Below, one piece after another: positions 1 through 8,456 of a DNA stretch of 45,856 bases. The first letter of the stretch is position 1. Each line of letters opens with the position of its first letter. Location of the stretch: positions 1-45,856 of the forward strand of contig JAJEDN010000041.1 in assembly GCA_022821495.1 (NCBI GenBank), in the 5' to 3' direction. The position numbers and the translations under genes are program-made. Origin of the DNA: Candidatus Poribacteria bacterium. GTDB lineage: Bacteria; Poribacteria; WGA-4E; WGA-3G. The notes beneath the pieces are model-generated. The model searched no databases. It saw only the letters and a program-made list of their open reading frames with translations, and was not told where the DNA came from.

Positions 1-194
1 CGCCTCACTTTTCATCAGATAAAACTCCAACTTTCCGGTGATAGGCAGATGTTGTCTATCATCAGCGCGCATTTTCATCAACTAAATACACAACAACACC
101 TGTAACTATTGACTCAAACAATCTTTTGAGAAATATCAGTACTAATTATTAGCCATAAGCCGAACACGATTCGTTATAGGTATGGAGAAATTTG

Positions 195-1067
195 ATGTCT
201 ACTGATACTCCGATAGCAGATCGTCATTTTTTAGATCCCATTTTCAAAGAGGTAATGACGTTTAACTTCGCTCAACTCGCCTTACCTGTTGAAACGCAAG
301 TGGAAATCAGTAGACTCCCTCGGACGATGGACGCTCTTGTTATGCTTAAACAGACCGCTGAACGGGAAAAGGTTCATGCGCAAACAGCGTTCAATTATTT
401 TCGAGCCTACAATCAGATTGAATTCAAGGCGAAAAACGATCCACTAACACGGGATGAGTATAACTTCATTCGAGGACGCAGTTACCTTTATCTCGGTGAA
501 AAGCAGATATCTGCGTCTTTAATGACGGTTACGATCATTTCCGCTCGACAACCAAGGAACGTTCTCTATCACTCCTCTCTTGATGTGAAATGGGAATCGG
601 AGGGTCCGGGATATTACAAAAGCACAGATCCCTTTCCAGTTCATCTATTTGTGTGCAACGAACTTGAACTCACTCCAAAAAATTATCCGCTTCTTCTGTT
701 TGCAACATCAAAACAGAAGTTTAGTCAGTTTGTTGAACGAATTGTAGGTGAGGACAATCTAACCTACATTTACTACGCGTCCCGTGTTGAACCGGAGATC
801 ACAAAGGAGATTTTAACAATGGCTGGAAAACAGAGTTTATATGAAAAACAACTTCAGCGAATTATTGATAGCATGGGGGCAGATCTGCTAAAAAAAATGA
901 CCCCAGAAGAGCGCGTGCGTGGGTTAACAGTTTCTGAACGCGTGCGTGGGTTAACAGTTTCTGAAATGTTAGCAGGACTTGACCCAGAAGATTTACGCGC
1001 ATTGGATCCGGAAGAAAAAGCAGAACTCCTACGGCTGTTAAATCAGCCAGACAAAACACAGAACTAA
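195..1067 (+). CDS. Rpn/COG5464-like PD-(D/E)XK-type protein
   Basis: A 290-residue protein whose fold resembles the Rpn/transposase-like PD-(D/E)XK nucleases common in cyanobacteria and Poribacteria. An Asp in the segment LPRTMDALVML is followed about 30 residues later by IEFKAKND, which gives the D...ExK arrangement of the nuclease core. The family's usual region after it (DEYNFIRGRSYLYL) is also present. The C-terminus is charged and contains an exact 9-residue tandem duplication (ERVRGLTVS twice) before a Glu/Leu-rich helix. I place the start at the ATG at 195, with GGAGA seven bases upstream; a TTG directly before it is an alternative. It stands alone, upstream of argJ. Whether it cuts DNA is not known from sequence; the fold assignment comes from motif reading only. 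Confidence 0.6.
   Translation: MSTDTPIADRHFLDPIFKEVMTFNFAQLALPVETQVEISRLPRTMDALVMLKQTAEREKVHAQTAFNYFRAYNQIEFKAKNDPLTRDEYNFIRGRSYLYLGEKQISASLMTVTIISARQPRNVLYHSSLDVKWESEGPGYYKSTDPFPVHLFVCNELELTPKNYPLLLFATSKQKFSQFVERIVGEDNLTYIYYASRVEPEITKEILTMAGKQSLYEKQLQRIIDSMGADLLKKMTPEERVRGLTVSERVRGLTVSEMLAGLDPEDLRALDPEEKAELLRLLNQPDKTQN
912..965 (+). repeat. Exact 27-bp tandem duplication inside the Rpn-like gene
   Basis: Two identical adjacent 27-bp units (912-938 and 939-965) keep the reading frame and encode ERVRGLTVS twice. Perfect identity at DNA level indicates a recent slippage or duplication event. Confidence 0.95.
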
Positions 1068-1103
1068 ACAAGACTTATGTAAGGTAAACGTAAAGGAGCG
1101 TTC

Positions 1104-2309
1104 ATGAAACAGATAGATGGCGGGATCACAGCAGTTTCGGGTGTCCGTGCAGCGGGTGTTCATGCGGGTATTAAAGCCGCAGATGCGAAAGATGTCGCTC
1201 TCATTGTTACGGATGTCCCCGCAACCGCCGCCGGAGTCTTCACAAAGAATAGCGTCACCGCTGCACCGGTCATAGTATGCCGCGGACATCTCAGCGGTGG
1301 ACGCGCACAAGCCGTTATCGTCAATAGCGGCAACGCCAATGCCTGTACCGGTGAGGTCGGCAGGGCGAACGCACAGCGGATGGCTGCCCTAACCGCTGAG
1401 CAACTCGGTATAGACCCGAACCTCGTTCTCGTCTCCTCTACTGGCGTTATTGGACAGCAGTTGCCGATGGATAAAATCGAAAGCGGGATTCAAGCCGCGG
1501 TAAGCGCGCTTAGTGCCAACGGTGGTGCGGATACGGCAGAAGCAATTATGACGACCGATACACATCCAAAATCCGTCGCTGTAGAAGTGGAGATCGGCGG
1601 AGCCTCAGTGAGGATCGGCGGCATTGCTAAAGGTTCCGGTATGATCGCCCCGAATATGGCGACAATGCTCTCGTATCTGACAACAGACGCTAAAATTAAT
1701 CCCGAAATGCTTCAGACGGCTTTAAATCGCGTCGTAGACGACACCTATAACCTTCTAACTGTCGATACCGATCGCAGTACGAATGATACGGTACTGATTT
1801 TGGCGACTGGACACGCGGGCAATACCGAGATTATTGCAGCAGATGGCGAAAATTACGAGGCGTTTTGTGATGGACTTCTGTTCGTCTGTACAGAATTGGT
1901 GAAGATGCTTGCCCGTGACGGCGAAGGGGCGACGAAACTCGTTGAGGTAGTCGTCAAACACGCGAAGAATCGGGACGATGCTGAGAAAGCAGCACGTGCC
2001 GTTGCGGAATCGCCGCTCGTTAAAACCGCTGTTTTCGCTAACGATGCGAATTGGGGACGGATCATGATGGCGATCGGAAAATCAGGGGCAGCATTCGATC
2101 CATATCAGGTGAATGTTTGGCTCGCGGATTACCAACTCGTCAAGGACGGAATGGATGCAGGTTACGACGAAGACAAAGCCACCACACTGTTCGCGCAGGA
2201 TCCCGTGCGGATTACCATCGACCTCTGTGCAGGGGACACAGAGATAACAATGTGGACGTGTGATTATTCTTACGATTATATCCGGATTAACGCCGATTAT
2301 CGGACGTAG
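1104..2309 (+). CDS. argJ: Bifunctional ornithine acetyltransferase / N-acetylglutamate synthase ArgJ
   Basis: ArgJ moves the acetyl group from N-acetylornithine to glutamate in the cyclic arginine pathway, and many members also make N-acetylglutamate from acetyl-CoA. The 401-residue length fits the family. The autoproteolysis region KGSGMIAPNMATML is intact, which places the nucleophilic Thr of the beta subunit at about residue 187. The N-terminal segment with TAAGVFTKN and the oxyanion-region STGVIG are also present. The start ATG follows AAAGGAG with normal spacing. No other arg gene lies in the window, so it is an isolated arginine gene here. Whether it is mono- or bifunctional cannot be told from sequence alone. 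Confidence 0.95.
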   Translation: MKQIDGGITAVSGVRAAGVHAGIKAADAKDVALIVTDVPATAAGVFTKNSVTAAPVIVCRGHLSGGRAQAVIVNSGNANACTGEVGRANAQRMAALTAEQLGIDPNLVLVSSTGVIGQQLPMDKIESGIQAAVSALSANGGADTAEAIMTTDTHPKSVAVEVEIGGASVRIGGIAKGSGMIAPNMATMLSYLTTDAKINPEMLQTALNRVVDDTYNLLTVDTDRSTNDTVLILATGHAGNTEIIAADGENYEAFCDGLLFVCTELVKMLARDGEGATKLVEVVVKHAKNRDDAEKAARAVAESPLVKTAVFANDANWGRIMMAIGKSGAAFDPYQVNVWLADYQLVKDGMDAGYDEDKATTLFAQDPVRITIDLCAGDTEITMWTCDYSYDYIRINADYRT

Positions 2310-2377
2310 GTTGTGTCAGGCGTATTAAAGATTTTTGGTGAAAATTCAAATTTTTGCTACTTTAATCGAAAATTAAC

Positions 2378-2406
2378 TTGACATTTAAAAGCAAATATAT
2401 TAAACT
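2378..2406 (+). promoter_or_regulatory. Sigma-70-type promoter of the tRNA cluster
   Basis: A perfect TTGACA (2378-2383), a 17-base AT-rich spacer and TAAACT (2401-2406) lie about 50 bases upstream of the first tRNA. Strength and position fit a stable-RNA promoter. Confidence 0.75.
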
Positions 2407-2456
2407 ATATATGCTCTTGATGTCGCGGAATCTTTTACGCGGATTGCTAAAATTAT

Positions 2457-2531
2457 GCGGGAGTAGCTCAGTGGTAGAGCTCCACCTTGCCAAGGTGGAG
2501 GTCGCGAGTTCAAATCTCGTCTCCCGCTCCA
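2457..2531 (+). tRNA. tRNA-Gly (GCC)
   Basis: A full cloverleaf folds: acceptor GCGGGAG/CTCCCGC, D-stem GCTC, anticodon stem CCACC/GGTGG with loop TTGCCAA (anticodon GCC at 2489-2491), T-arm GCGAG-TTCAAAT-CTCGT, discriminator T and an encoded CCA at 2529-2531. Confidence 0.97.
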
Positions 2532-2537
2532 TCTTTC

Positions 2538-2609
2538 GGTGGCGTAGCCAAGTGGTAAGGCCAGGGCCTGCAAAGCTCTTACTCGTCGGTTCGATTCCGA
2601 CCGCCACCT
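2538..2609 (+). tRNA. tRNA-Cys (GCA)
   Basis: Acceptor GGTGGCG/CGCCACC, anticodon stem AGGGC/GCTCT with loop CTGCAAA (anticodon GCA), T-loop TTCGATT and the discriminator T73 expected for tRNA-Cys. The 3' CCA is not fully encoded (TCCT follows), unlike the neighbouring tRNA-Gly. Confidence 0.96.
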
Positions 2610-2628
2610 CCTTCATTTTTCCAAAAAC

Positions 2629-2702
2629 GGGCGGTTAGCTCAGGTGGCTAGAGCGTTTGCTTGACATGCAAGAGGTCACAGGTTCAAGTCCTGTACCGCC
2701 CA
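2629..2702 (+). tRNA. tRNA-Val (GAC)
   Basis: Acceptor GGGCGGT/ACCGCCC, D-arm with GGTGGCTAGAGC, anticodon loop TTGACAT (anticodon GAC at 2663-2665), T-loop TTCAAGT and discriminator A. CCA is not encoded. It probably shares the transcript with the tRNA-Gly and tRNA-Cys genes. Confidence 0.96.
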
Positions 2703-2751
2703 TCCTTCCAATATTTTGTCCCAATTTTTCTGAACTCCTAAAACTGAACTG

Positions 2752-2790
2752 CTTTGTGCATTTTTTGAACCGATTGCCCTTTTTCGTGCA
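2752..2790 (+). promoter_or_regulatory. Paired TTTYGTGCA boxes upstream of a sigma-54 promoter
   Basis: CTTTGTGCA (2752-2760) and TTTTCGTGCA (2781-2790) are direct repeats 30 bp apart, near three helical turns, and sit 53-90 bp upstream of the -24 element. The same pair, 31 bp apart, lies upstream of the sigma-54 promoter at 9980. I infer enhancer-binding-protein sites; the protein is not in this window. Confidence 0.5.
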
Positions 2791-2840
2791 ATTCCAACAC
2801 TGAAATGTCAAACGCATCAATACATTTAGCGGATTTGGTT

Positions 2841-2856
2841 TTGGCATAAAAATTGC
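2841..2856 (+). promoter_or_regulatory. Sigma-54 (-24/-12) promoter of the LVIVD lipoprotein gene
   Basis: TTGGCATAAAAATTGC has the invariant GG (2843-2844) and GC (2855-2856) separated by exactly ten bases and continues with AACA, matching the RpoN consensus closely. The start codon of the next gene lies 66 bases downstream. Confidence 0.75.
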
Positions 2857-2921
2857 AACATCTTTCACAATTAACAGTCAAGTTCAGAATTTTTGCTACC
2901 GTCACTTAGAGGAGGAGAACA

Positions 2922-4097
2922 GTGCGCACAATTTTTGCTAAATCACCCCTCGCTTTTGTGATAGCAACGCTAACGCTTATTATTTACACAGGTTGCGGCT
3001 TGCGTGTTCCTGGGCAAAACCGAGGCACTGTTACACCCGTAAAAACACAAGAGAATGTTTTCATTGTTATAGACACCACGGATGTGAAAAATCCGACAGT
3101 TGCGAGTTCTATACCCCTGCCGTTCCGCGTCGGTACGAACAATAATGTCGTCTTTTCAGGGCGGCACGCCTATATTACAACAGCACAGCACTTACACGTC
3201 ATTGAACTTTCTGACCTTCAGCATCCATCTTATGTAACATCTCTCGCGTTCTCTGATGATATTGGCAAGGCACGTGTATCTGGACATCAAGTTTTTGTTG
3301 CGAGTCGTCATAAACTTTATCTCGTTGATATTTCAAATCCGACTGGCCCAACATTTGAATCTACCGTGAGCTTAGACCACGGAAAAAAAGTGAAAGACTT
3401 TGATGTCCATGAATCTTACCTATATGTTATGGATACCGATGACCATCTGCACATTTTTGATTTAGCAGGCAAGAACGCTCAATTTGTTGAGGCCATCACA
3501 ATGCCTAATTTCTGGTTTTTAGGGCTTATACCCAAGGGGCCCACAGTAAAACCGATTAATAGAGCCAAGTCTTGGCAAGTATTACTTGCATATCAAAATG
3601 GCAACTTCTTGGAGTTATGTGGTGGTAAATATGAAAAGATCCGGTTTTCAAAGGATTATCTGGTATTTGCTAACTATAAAGACGCAAATCCAGATATTAC
3701 GATTGTCTGGCCAAGATCACACTACGTGCGCCGTGGCGGTATGCTTGAGCACTACGACGTGACGGGAAACTGTCTCGCGTATCTCTACACGGTCAATCTC
3801 GGAAAACGTACAGATGTTTATGCCGCTGACGCAGGAAACGTTCTTTTGGTCGCTCAAGACCAGTGGAGCCATAAGATATCCGCTGAAGATAAAGTCGGTG
3901 CTCTTACAGATTTTCAAATTTCAGGGGATCGGCTTTATACCTTAAACGCAAAGGGTTTCTTTTCTATTATCGACCTTGTTGAAAGCCACACGGATCGCTT
4001 TTTGTCTGTCACGACACTTGGCACATTTCATCCGATGAGTATAGCCGTTGGTGAAAATTACACCGGTGTGTTATGCGATTTGGGTGATTTGGAATGA
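2922..4097 (+). CDS. LVIVD-repeat-like beta-propeller lipoprotein
   Basis: A 391-residue predicted outer-membrane or periplasmic lipoprotein. The hydrophobic N-terminus ends in a lipobox (IYTGC, lipidated Cys25). The mature part is a series of strand-rich repeats of the form VFVASRHKLYLVDISNPTGP and LYTLNAKGFFSIIDL, the pattern of LVIVD/beta-propeller repeats that probably build a propeller for protein interaction. The GTG start at 2922 follows AGGAGGAG with good spacing. Transcription is expected from the sigma-54 promoter 66 bases upstream. No catalytic residues are evident, so I assign structure rather than a reaction. Confidence 0.75.
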   Translation: MRTIFAKSPLAFVIATLTLIIYTGCGLRVPGQNRGTVTPVKTQENVFIVIDTTDVKNPTVASSIPLPFRVGTNNNVVFSGRHAYITTAQHLHVIELSDLQHPSYVTSLAFSDDIGKARVSGHQVFVASRHKLYLVDISNPTGPTFESTVSLDHGKKVKDFDVHESYLYVMDTDDHLHIFDLAGKNAQFVEAITMPNFWFLGLIPKGPTVKPINRAKSWQVLLAYQNGNFLELCGGKYEKIRFSKDYLVFANYKDANPDITIVWPRSHYVRRGGMLEHYDVTGNCLAYLYTVNLGKRTDVYAADAGNVLLVAQDQWSHKISAEDKVGALTDFQISGDRLYTLNAKGFFSIIDLVESHTDRFLSVTTLGTFHPMSIAVGENYTGVLCDLGDLE

Positions 4098-4248
4098 CAA
4101 AGTCCCTTACCGGTAGATTCCCTGCTGAATCTTAATAGCGTGCGTTGACTAACCAGCACCTAACGGATTTAGGGATTTTCTTATTGGGTAATACCTCTGA
4201 GCAGAATACCCTAAAAAATGAAGACGTTTTAACTTTATGGGTTTTTAA

Positions 4249-4301
4249 TTGGTATTTCCCACTTGAATCGTGTACAATTATTTCGTAAACAGCTTACGAA
4301 A
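4249..4301 (+). promoter_or_regulatory. Candidate thrS promoter with a downstream dyad
   Basis: TTGGTA (4249-4254), an 18-base spacer and TACAAT (4273-4278) form a plausible sigma-70 promoter. Directly after it, TTTCGTAA (4281-4288) and TTACGAAA (4294-4301) form a perfect 8-bp inverted repeat that could be an operator or a 5'UTR hairpin. No T-box consensus is visible in the rest of the 272-base gap, which otherwise holds only a weak GGGTA/TACCC inverted repeat near 4185-4213. Confidence 0.45.
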
Positions 4302-4369
4302 AAAGACGTTAAGTCTATTAAGAACAATTTTGAAACCCATAGGAATGGATATATAGAGAGTAAACCGCA

Positions 4370-6157
4370 ATGCCTGAACCCAATCAACCTGAAGACTATC
4401 TACAACGCTTACGCCACTCGACCGCGCATATCATGGCGTATGCCGTTCAACAACTATTTCCAGATGGCGAACATACCGTTAAACTCGCAATCGGACCGCC
4501 GATCGAAAACGAGTTCTATTACGATATGGAGGTGCCGCGTCCAATTACACCCGACGATTTCCCTGAAATCGAAAAGCACATGAAGGCGATGATTAAGTCA
4601 AATGTGCCTTTTGAACAGGAGACCTGGACCTACGACGCTGCGCGTGAATGGTTCGGTGAACGCGACCAGAAATTTAAACTCGAATTAATCGATGGCATCT
4701 CTGATCGCGAAATCAGTGCCAGCAATGAGGGTGTGGCTGACGAAGGCGTTTCCATCTATCACAACGGTGATTTCACAGACCTTTGCAAGGGACCGCACGT
4801 TGAAAAAACAAGCGAATGCCGGTATTTCAAACTGCTCCGCGTTTCTGGAGCCTATTGGCGCGGTGATAGCAAGCGCGAGCAGTTACAACGAATTTACGGC
4901 ACCGCATGGGAGACCAAAGCCGACCTTCAGGCGTACTTAACACAACGCGAAGAAGCCGCCAAACGCGATCATCGGAAACTCGGACGTGAGTTGGAACTCT
5001 TTCAGATGCATCCAGAATCGCCCGGCAGTGCATTTTGGCTGCCGAGAGGCGCGTTCATCTATAATCTCCTCTCGGAAAAGGTCCGAAAACTCTATCTTAG
5101 CGAAGGATATCAGGAAGTACGCACACCGCTCATATACGATAGCAGTCTCTGGAAAACTTCTGGGCATTGGGAACACTTTAAGGAAGATATGTTCATTGTT
5201 GAGAGTGAAGACGAAGGATCCGCGAGCGCGCTTAAACCGATGAACTGTCCCGCACACATGCTTATCTATAAAAGTGCACGCCACAGTTATCGAGATCTGC
5301 CGTACCGCCTGCACGACCAAGGCGTATTACATCGGAACGAAGCAACAGGAACGCTGAGCGGCTTGTCGCGCGTCCGACAGATGTGTCAAGATGACGCACA
5401 CAACTTCGTCACAGCGGACCAAATTGCCGATGAATATGAGCGTATCCTTGGACTCTTTGAACGCATTTATGGCACCTTTGACTTGCCATTCCGATGTAAT
5501 TTAAGTACACGCAACCCCGAAAAATTTATGGGGGATATAGAGGTTTGGAATCGTGCGGAAGTTATGCTTGAAGATGTCTTGAAAAACAATCAAGTTGAGT
5601 ACACCCTCAATTCAGGTGAAGCGGCGTTCTACGGTCCTAAACTCGATTTTCAGGTACGGGATTCACTGAACCGAGATGTACAGTGTGCGACTGTGCAACT
5701 CGACTTCCAACTCCCTGAACGGTTTGAGCTGATCTATGTCGCTCCAGATGGTTCTGAAAAGCGCCCTGTGGTTATCCATCGCGCGCTTTGTGGGAGTTTT
5801 GAACGGTTCATCGCGATGCTCATTGAGCATTATGCGGGTGCCTTCCCGACGTGGCTCTCGCCAGTGCAATGTGTTGTGATGACGATTAGCCAGCGTTTTG
5901 TTGACTACGGTAAAGAGGTCGAACAACTTCTGTTGCAAAAAGGGTGTCGAGTTACGCTGGATAATAGCGACGACAAGATCGGCGCGAAGATCCGCCAAGC
6001 CCGCTTGCAACGTGTGCCGTATATGTTAATTATTGGTGGACGTGAAGAGGAGAGTCGCACCGTTAGTGTCCGGAGCCGAGATGAAGGTGACATCGGTGCA
6101 ATGGCACTTGATACTTTCGTTGACAAAATTGTTCAGGAAACCGACTTAGACTTTTAA
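4370..6157 (+). CDS. thrS: Threonyl-tRNA synthetase, TGS-less
   Basis: Charges tRNA-Thr in the cytoplasm. The 595-residue protein begins directly with the editing domain: HSTAH (His16, His20) and DLCKGPH (Cys139, His143) are the four editing-site residues. The class II core follows, with the zinc ligands Cys293 (MNCPAH), His344 (DDAHNF) and His470 (VIHRALCGSFERF), then an anticodon-binding domain (IGAKIRQARLQRVPYMLIIGGREEE). The N-terminal TGS domain of about 60 residues found in E. coli ThrRS is absent, and no upstream in-frame sequence encodes it. The ATG at 4370 has only a weak GAGAG upstream. A dispersed repeat begins within the last codons and stop. Confidence 0.95.
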   Translation: MPEPNQPEDYLQRLRHSTAHIMAYAVQQLFPDGEHTVKLAIGPPIENEFYYDMEVPRPITPDDFPEIEKHMKAMIKSNVPFEQETWTYDAAREWFGERDQKFKLELIDGISDREISASNEGVADEGVSIYHNGDFTDLCKGPHVEKTSECRYFKLLRVSGAYWRGDSKREQLQRIYGTAWETKADLQAYLTQREEAAKRDHRKLGRELELFQMHPESPGSAFWLPRGAFIYNLLSEKVRKLYLSEGYQEVRTPLIYDSSLWKTSGHWEHFKEDMFIVESEDEGSASALKPMNCPAHMLIYKSARHSYRDLPYRLHDQGVLHRNEATGTLSGLSRVRQMCQDDAHNFVTADQIADEYERILGLFERIYGTFDLPFRCNLSTRNPEKFMGDIEVWNRAEVMLEDVLKNNQVEYTLNSGEAAFYGPKLDFQVRDSLNRDVQCATVQLDFQLPERFELIYVAPDGSEKRPVVIHRALCGSFERFIAMLIEHYAGAFPTWLSPVQCVVMTISQRFVDYGKEVEQLLLQKGCRVTLDNSDDKIGAKIRQARLQRVPYMLIIGGREEESRTVSVRSRDEGDIGAMALDTFVDKIVQETDLDF

Positions 6158-6261
6158 TCATACCTTGCGGAGGAATAATATGAGAACGGCTGATGAAGTG
6201 CCATTCTTAAATCTGAAGAAACACCCAAGCAAAAACCCCTCCACTACGTTACGGGCTACGG
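6151..6261 (-). repeat. Dispersed leader repeat, copy facing the thrS 3' end
   Basis: Read on the minus strand, it carries the outer box at 6237-6261 (complement of CCCTCCACTACGTTACGG and the following GCTACGG) and the inner box CCGCAAGGTATGATTAAAAG at 6151-6170. This is the same order and orientation as the copies that start the minus-strand genes at 38298 and 39484. Here the inner box runs into the thrS stop codon instead of a start codon. Confidence 0.7.
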
Positions 6262-6278
6262 CTGCGTGGAAAAATTAG
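6180..6278 (+). CDS. Possible 32-residue small ORF in a repeat
   Basis: ATG at 6180 follows GGAGGAATAAT, a near-ideal Shine-Dalgarno and spacer, and opens a 32-codon frame ending at TAG 6276-6278 (begins MRTADEVPFLNL, ends TAAWKN). Most of it lies in the dispersed repeat and there is no recognisable domain, so it may be accidental. I keep it because the initiation signal is strong. The 6158-6394 gap otherwise holds only repeat sequence. Confidence 0.25.
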   Translation: MRTADEVPFLNLKKHPSKNPSTTLRATAAWKN

Positions 6279-6348
6279 AGCAGGATAGTAGCCTGTAACA
6301 ACAGTACAGACGGATTTAAGCAAGGTGCGTCAAAGCCCACATTTACGT

Positions 6349-6375
6349 TATTCTTCCGCAAGATAAATCTAAAAA
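6349..6375 (+). repeat. Diverged inner box of the leader repeat upstream of lpoB
   Basis: TTCTTCCGCAAGATAAATCT followed by AAAAA matches TTCTTCCGCAAGGTAAAATT-AAAAA of the copy at 39484. Here the downstream start codon is not used; lpoB instead has its own AAGGAG about 10 bases before its ATG. Confidence 0.5.
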
Positions 6376-6394
6376 CCAAAAAGGAGTATACCGA

Positions 6395-7027
6395 ATGTAT
6401 AAAATTTTGACGGTCAAGTCTCTAAAATATAGCCTTACAATTTGCACTCTTCTCGTTGGTATCACAATTTTCAGCGGTTGCAGTTCTTCTAAACAGGTTA
6501 CCCGCGTTGATGCTGACACCACTATTGACTTGTCAGGACGTTGGAACGACACAGATTCGCGTATGGTCGCAGATGAGATTATTGGCGACTGCTTGACACA
6601 CCCATGGATTAACGATCACGGGATAAGTGCTGGTGGCAAACCTGTCGTGATTGTTGGCGGTATCCGTAATAAGAGTATGGAGCATATCGCTGTCGCTACA
6701 TTTATATCCGATATTGAGCGCGCTTTCATTAACTCTGGAAAAGTCCGAACTGTCTCCAGTTCGAGTGAACGTAGCGAAATTCGCGAAGAACGTGCTGACC
6801 AAGGCGAATTCGCTGCGCTTGAAACTGTTAAACGGATGGGACGCGAACTCGGTGCCGATTATATGATGACCGGTGAAATCAATACCATTGAAGACCGAGA
6901 GGGCGGCGACCAGGTCGTCTTTTATCAAACAGACCTCACGTTAACGAACATTGAGACGAACGAGAAAATCTGGATCGGACAGAAAAAAATTAAGAAATTT
7001 ATCGGACGAAGCAAGTTTAAACCATAA
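6395..7027 (+). CDS. lpoB: LpoB-like penicillin-binding-protein activator lipoprotein
   Basis: A 210-residue lipoprotein with signal peptide and lipobox FSGC (Cys29). The mature domain carries the LpoB-family hallmarks: the start RVDADTTIDLSGRWNDTDSR, a central VIVGGIRNKSMEHI strand, ERAFINSGKVRTV and GADYMMTGEINTI. In Enterobacteria LpoB activates the peptidoglycan synthase PBP1b from the outer membrane; in other phyla the partner is not established. AAGGAG lies just upstream of the ATG. A COG3014-type lipoprotein follows 63 bases downstream, an arrangement I recall from other genomes with LpoB homologues, so the two probably act together at the cell envelope. Confidence 0.88.
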   Translation: MYKILTVKSLKYSLTICTLLVGITIFSGCSSSKQVTRVDADTTIDLSGRWNDTDSRMVADEIIGDCLTHPWINDHGISAGGKPVVIVGGIRNKSMEHIAVATFISDIERAFINSGKVRTVSSSSERSEIREERADQGEFAALETVKRMGRELGADYMMTGEINTIEDREGGDQVVFYQTDLTLTNIETNEKIWIGQKKIKKFIGRSKFKP

Positions 7028-7090
7028 TAGGTCTGTTTGGGTGGGGCCCGTGCTCACCCTTAATGACGCTTTTCAAATCTACGGAGACCG

Positions 7091-8425
7091 ATGCTCAAAA
7101 CACTCCCGTTTCTGCTTATTATCTCCTTGATGATAGGCTGTGCCGGTTATAAGTTTCAAGAAGTCATAGAACCGTTAGAGACAGGTAAGGCAGAAAATGC
7201 CTACACCTATCTTCAGAAACATGCCCCGAAAGAACCGGACATCCCGCACCAGTTTGAACTCGGACTGGTTGCACATTATGCGAACCACTTTTCGGAGAGC
7301 AGCGCAGCACTTGACATAGCCGGAAATATCGCAGAAGACCGCTACACTAAAAGTGTTTCAAAAGAGTTGGGTTCATTGGTCACCTCTGAAAAATTACGTC
7401 CGTATGCCGCTACCCAGTATGAGAGGCTTTTGAGCCACTATTATAGCGCGCTCAACTACATCTATCTAAATCAAGTAGATGGCGCATTGGTAGAGTGTCG
7501 CCGCGCGACAGCGCTCATCAACTATTTCAAGGGTGAAGACGAGAAATACGATTTCTTCGGAACAGGGTTTCTCGCACACCTCTCCGGTATGTTCTTTGAA
7601 GCCGTAGGTGAGTGGAATGATGCCTTGATTTCTTACAAGCAAGCCGCCGAATACTATAAAAACGCCGCGGAGAAAACAGGTGTGGAAACACCAAAAGACA
7701 TTGGTAATGCACTTGTTCGATTGACGCGTAGGCTTGGGTTTACTGAGGAGTTTGAACGGTATCGAGAGCAGTACGGAGAACCGCCACCACGTCCCGAAAA
7801 TACAGGGGAACTGATTCTCTTTTACGAGAGCGGCTATGTTCCACGTAAGAGACAGGAAGCTTTGACCTTTCCGATCCTCAAATCAGACGATGTGGAAGAT
7901 GAACAGTTTGTACCGACGCTTATTGGACGTGAAGGGATGATCTTTGAGGATGTCAAACTCGAATACCTCCTACGCGTTGCGATACCGGCAATTGACTCGC
8001 ATCGTCCACGCTTCAGCGGAATTAAAGTTGCGGTAGCAAAGAATCAAAAACGGGGTGTACTTGTGGAGGACGTAGAAACCATCGCGATTGAAACCTTCAA
8101 GGCACAACGGCCCGTCATTCTCTTGCGAACCTTAGCACGTGCCTTAGGGAAATACTTGTTGTTCCGACAGGCAAACAAGAAAAATGAAGCTTTAGGTCTT
8201 CTCACAAATCTTGCTGGGGTCTTGACAGAGCAGGCGGATACGCGGGCGTGGGAAACACTGCCAAATCAAATCTTTATGGTACGGATGCCGCTCCCCGCAG
8301 GCACGCATACACTCAAGCTCTCATTTTTAGACGCGAACGGGCAGGTTCGTGGAAGTCAGTCCGTGCCGGATATTAAGATTAATGCGAATCGGATAACCTT
8401 TTTGAACCATCGAACTTATGAATAA
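7091..8425 (+). CDS. COG3014-like lipoprotein with TPR-like N-terminal half
   Basis: A 444-residue lipoprotein (lipobox MIGC, Cys17). Residues about 30-220 are helical and TPR-like, with VDGALVECRRATALINYF and WNDALISYKQAAEYY. The second half is strand-rich with a conserved-looking GELILFYESGYVPRKR segment and ends in a compact beta domain (MPLPAGTHTLKLSFLD). This organisation matches COG3014 proteins encoded beside lpoB. Its role is unproven; a scaffold or regulator in cell-wall assembly is inferred from the neighbour. ACGGAG precedes the ATG. A short GGGTG/CACCC inverted repeat lies in the gap from lpoB but has no U-tract, so read-through is expected. Confidence 0.75.
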   Translation: MLKTLPFLLIISLMIGCAGYKFQEVIEPLETGKAENAYTYLQKHAPKEPDIPHQFELGLVAHYANHFSESSAALDIAGNIAEDRYTKSVSKELGSLVTSEKLRPYAATQYERLLSHYYSALNYIYLNQVDGALVECRRATALINYFKGEDEKYDFFGTGFLAHLSGMFFEAVGEWNDALISYKQAAEYYKNAAEKTGVETPKDIGNALVRLTRRLGFTEEFERYREQYGEPPPRPENTGELILFYESGYVPRKRQEALTFPILKSDDVEDEQFVPTLIGREGMIFEDVKLEYLLRVAIPAIDSHRPRFSGIKVAVAKNQKRGVLVEDVETIAIETFKAQRPVILLRTLARALGKYLLFRQANKKNEALGLLTNLAGVLTEQADTRAWETLPNQIFMVRMPLPAGTHTLKLSFLDANGQVRGSQSVPDIKINANRITFLNHRTYE

Positions 8426-8456
8426 ACTTCTCCAGATTGAGACATAGACAAAAAAC

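Noticed and set aside
2362..2868. Open frames across the tRNA cluster on both strands
   Set aside because: They are frames through three perfect tRNA cloverleaves; their peptides resemble the usual false translations of tRNA genes.
4098..4369. T-box riboswitch upstream of thrS
   Set aside because: No T-box consensus, no specifier stem and no terminator were visible; only a promoter-like pair and a short dyad.
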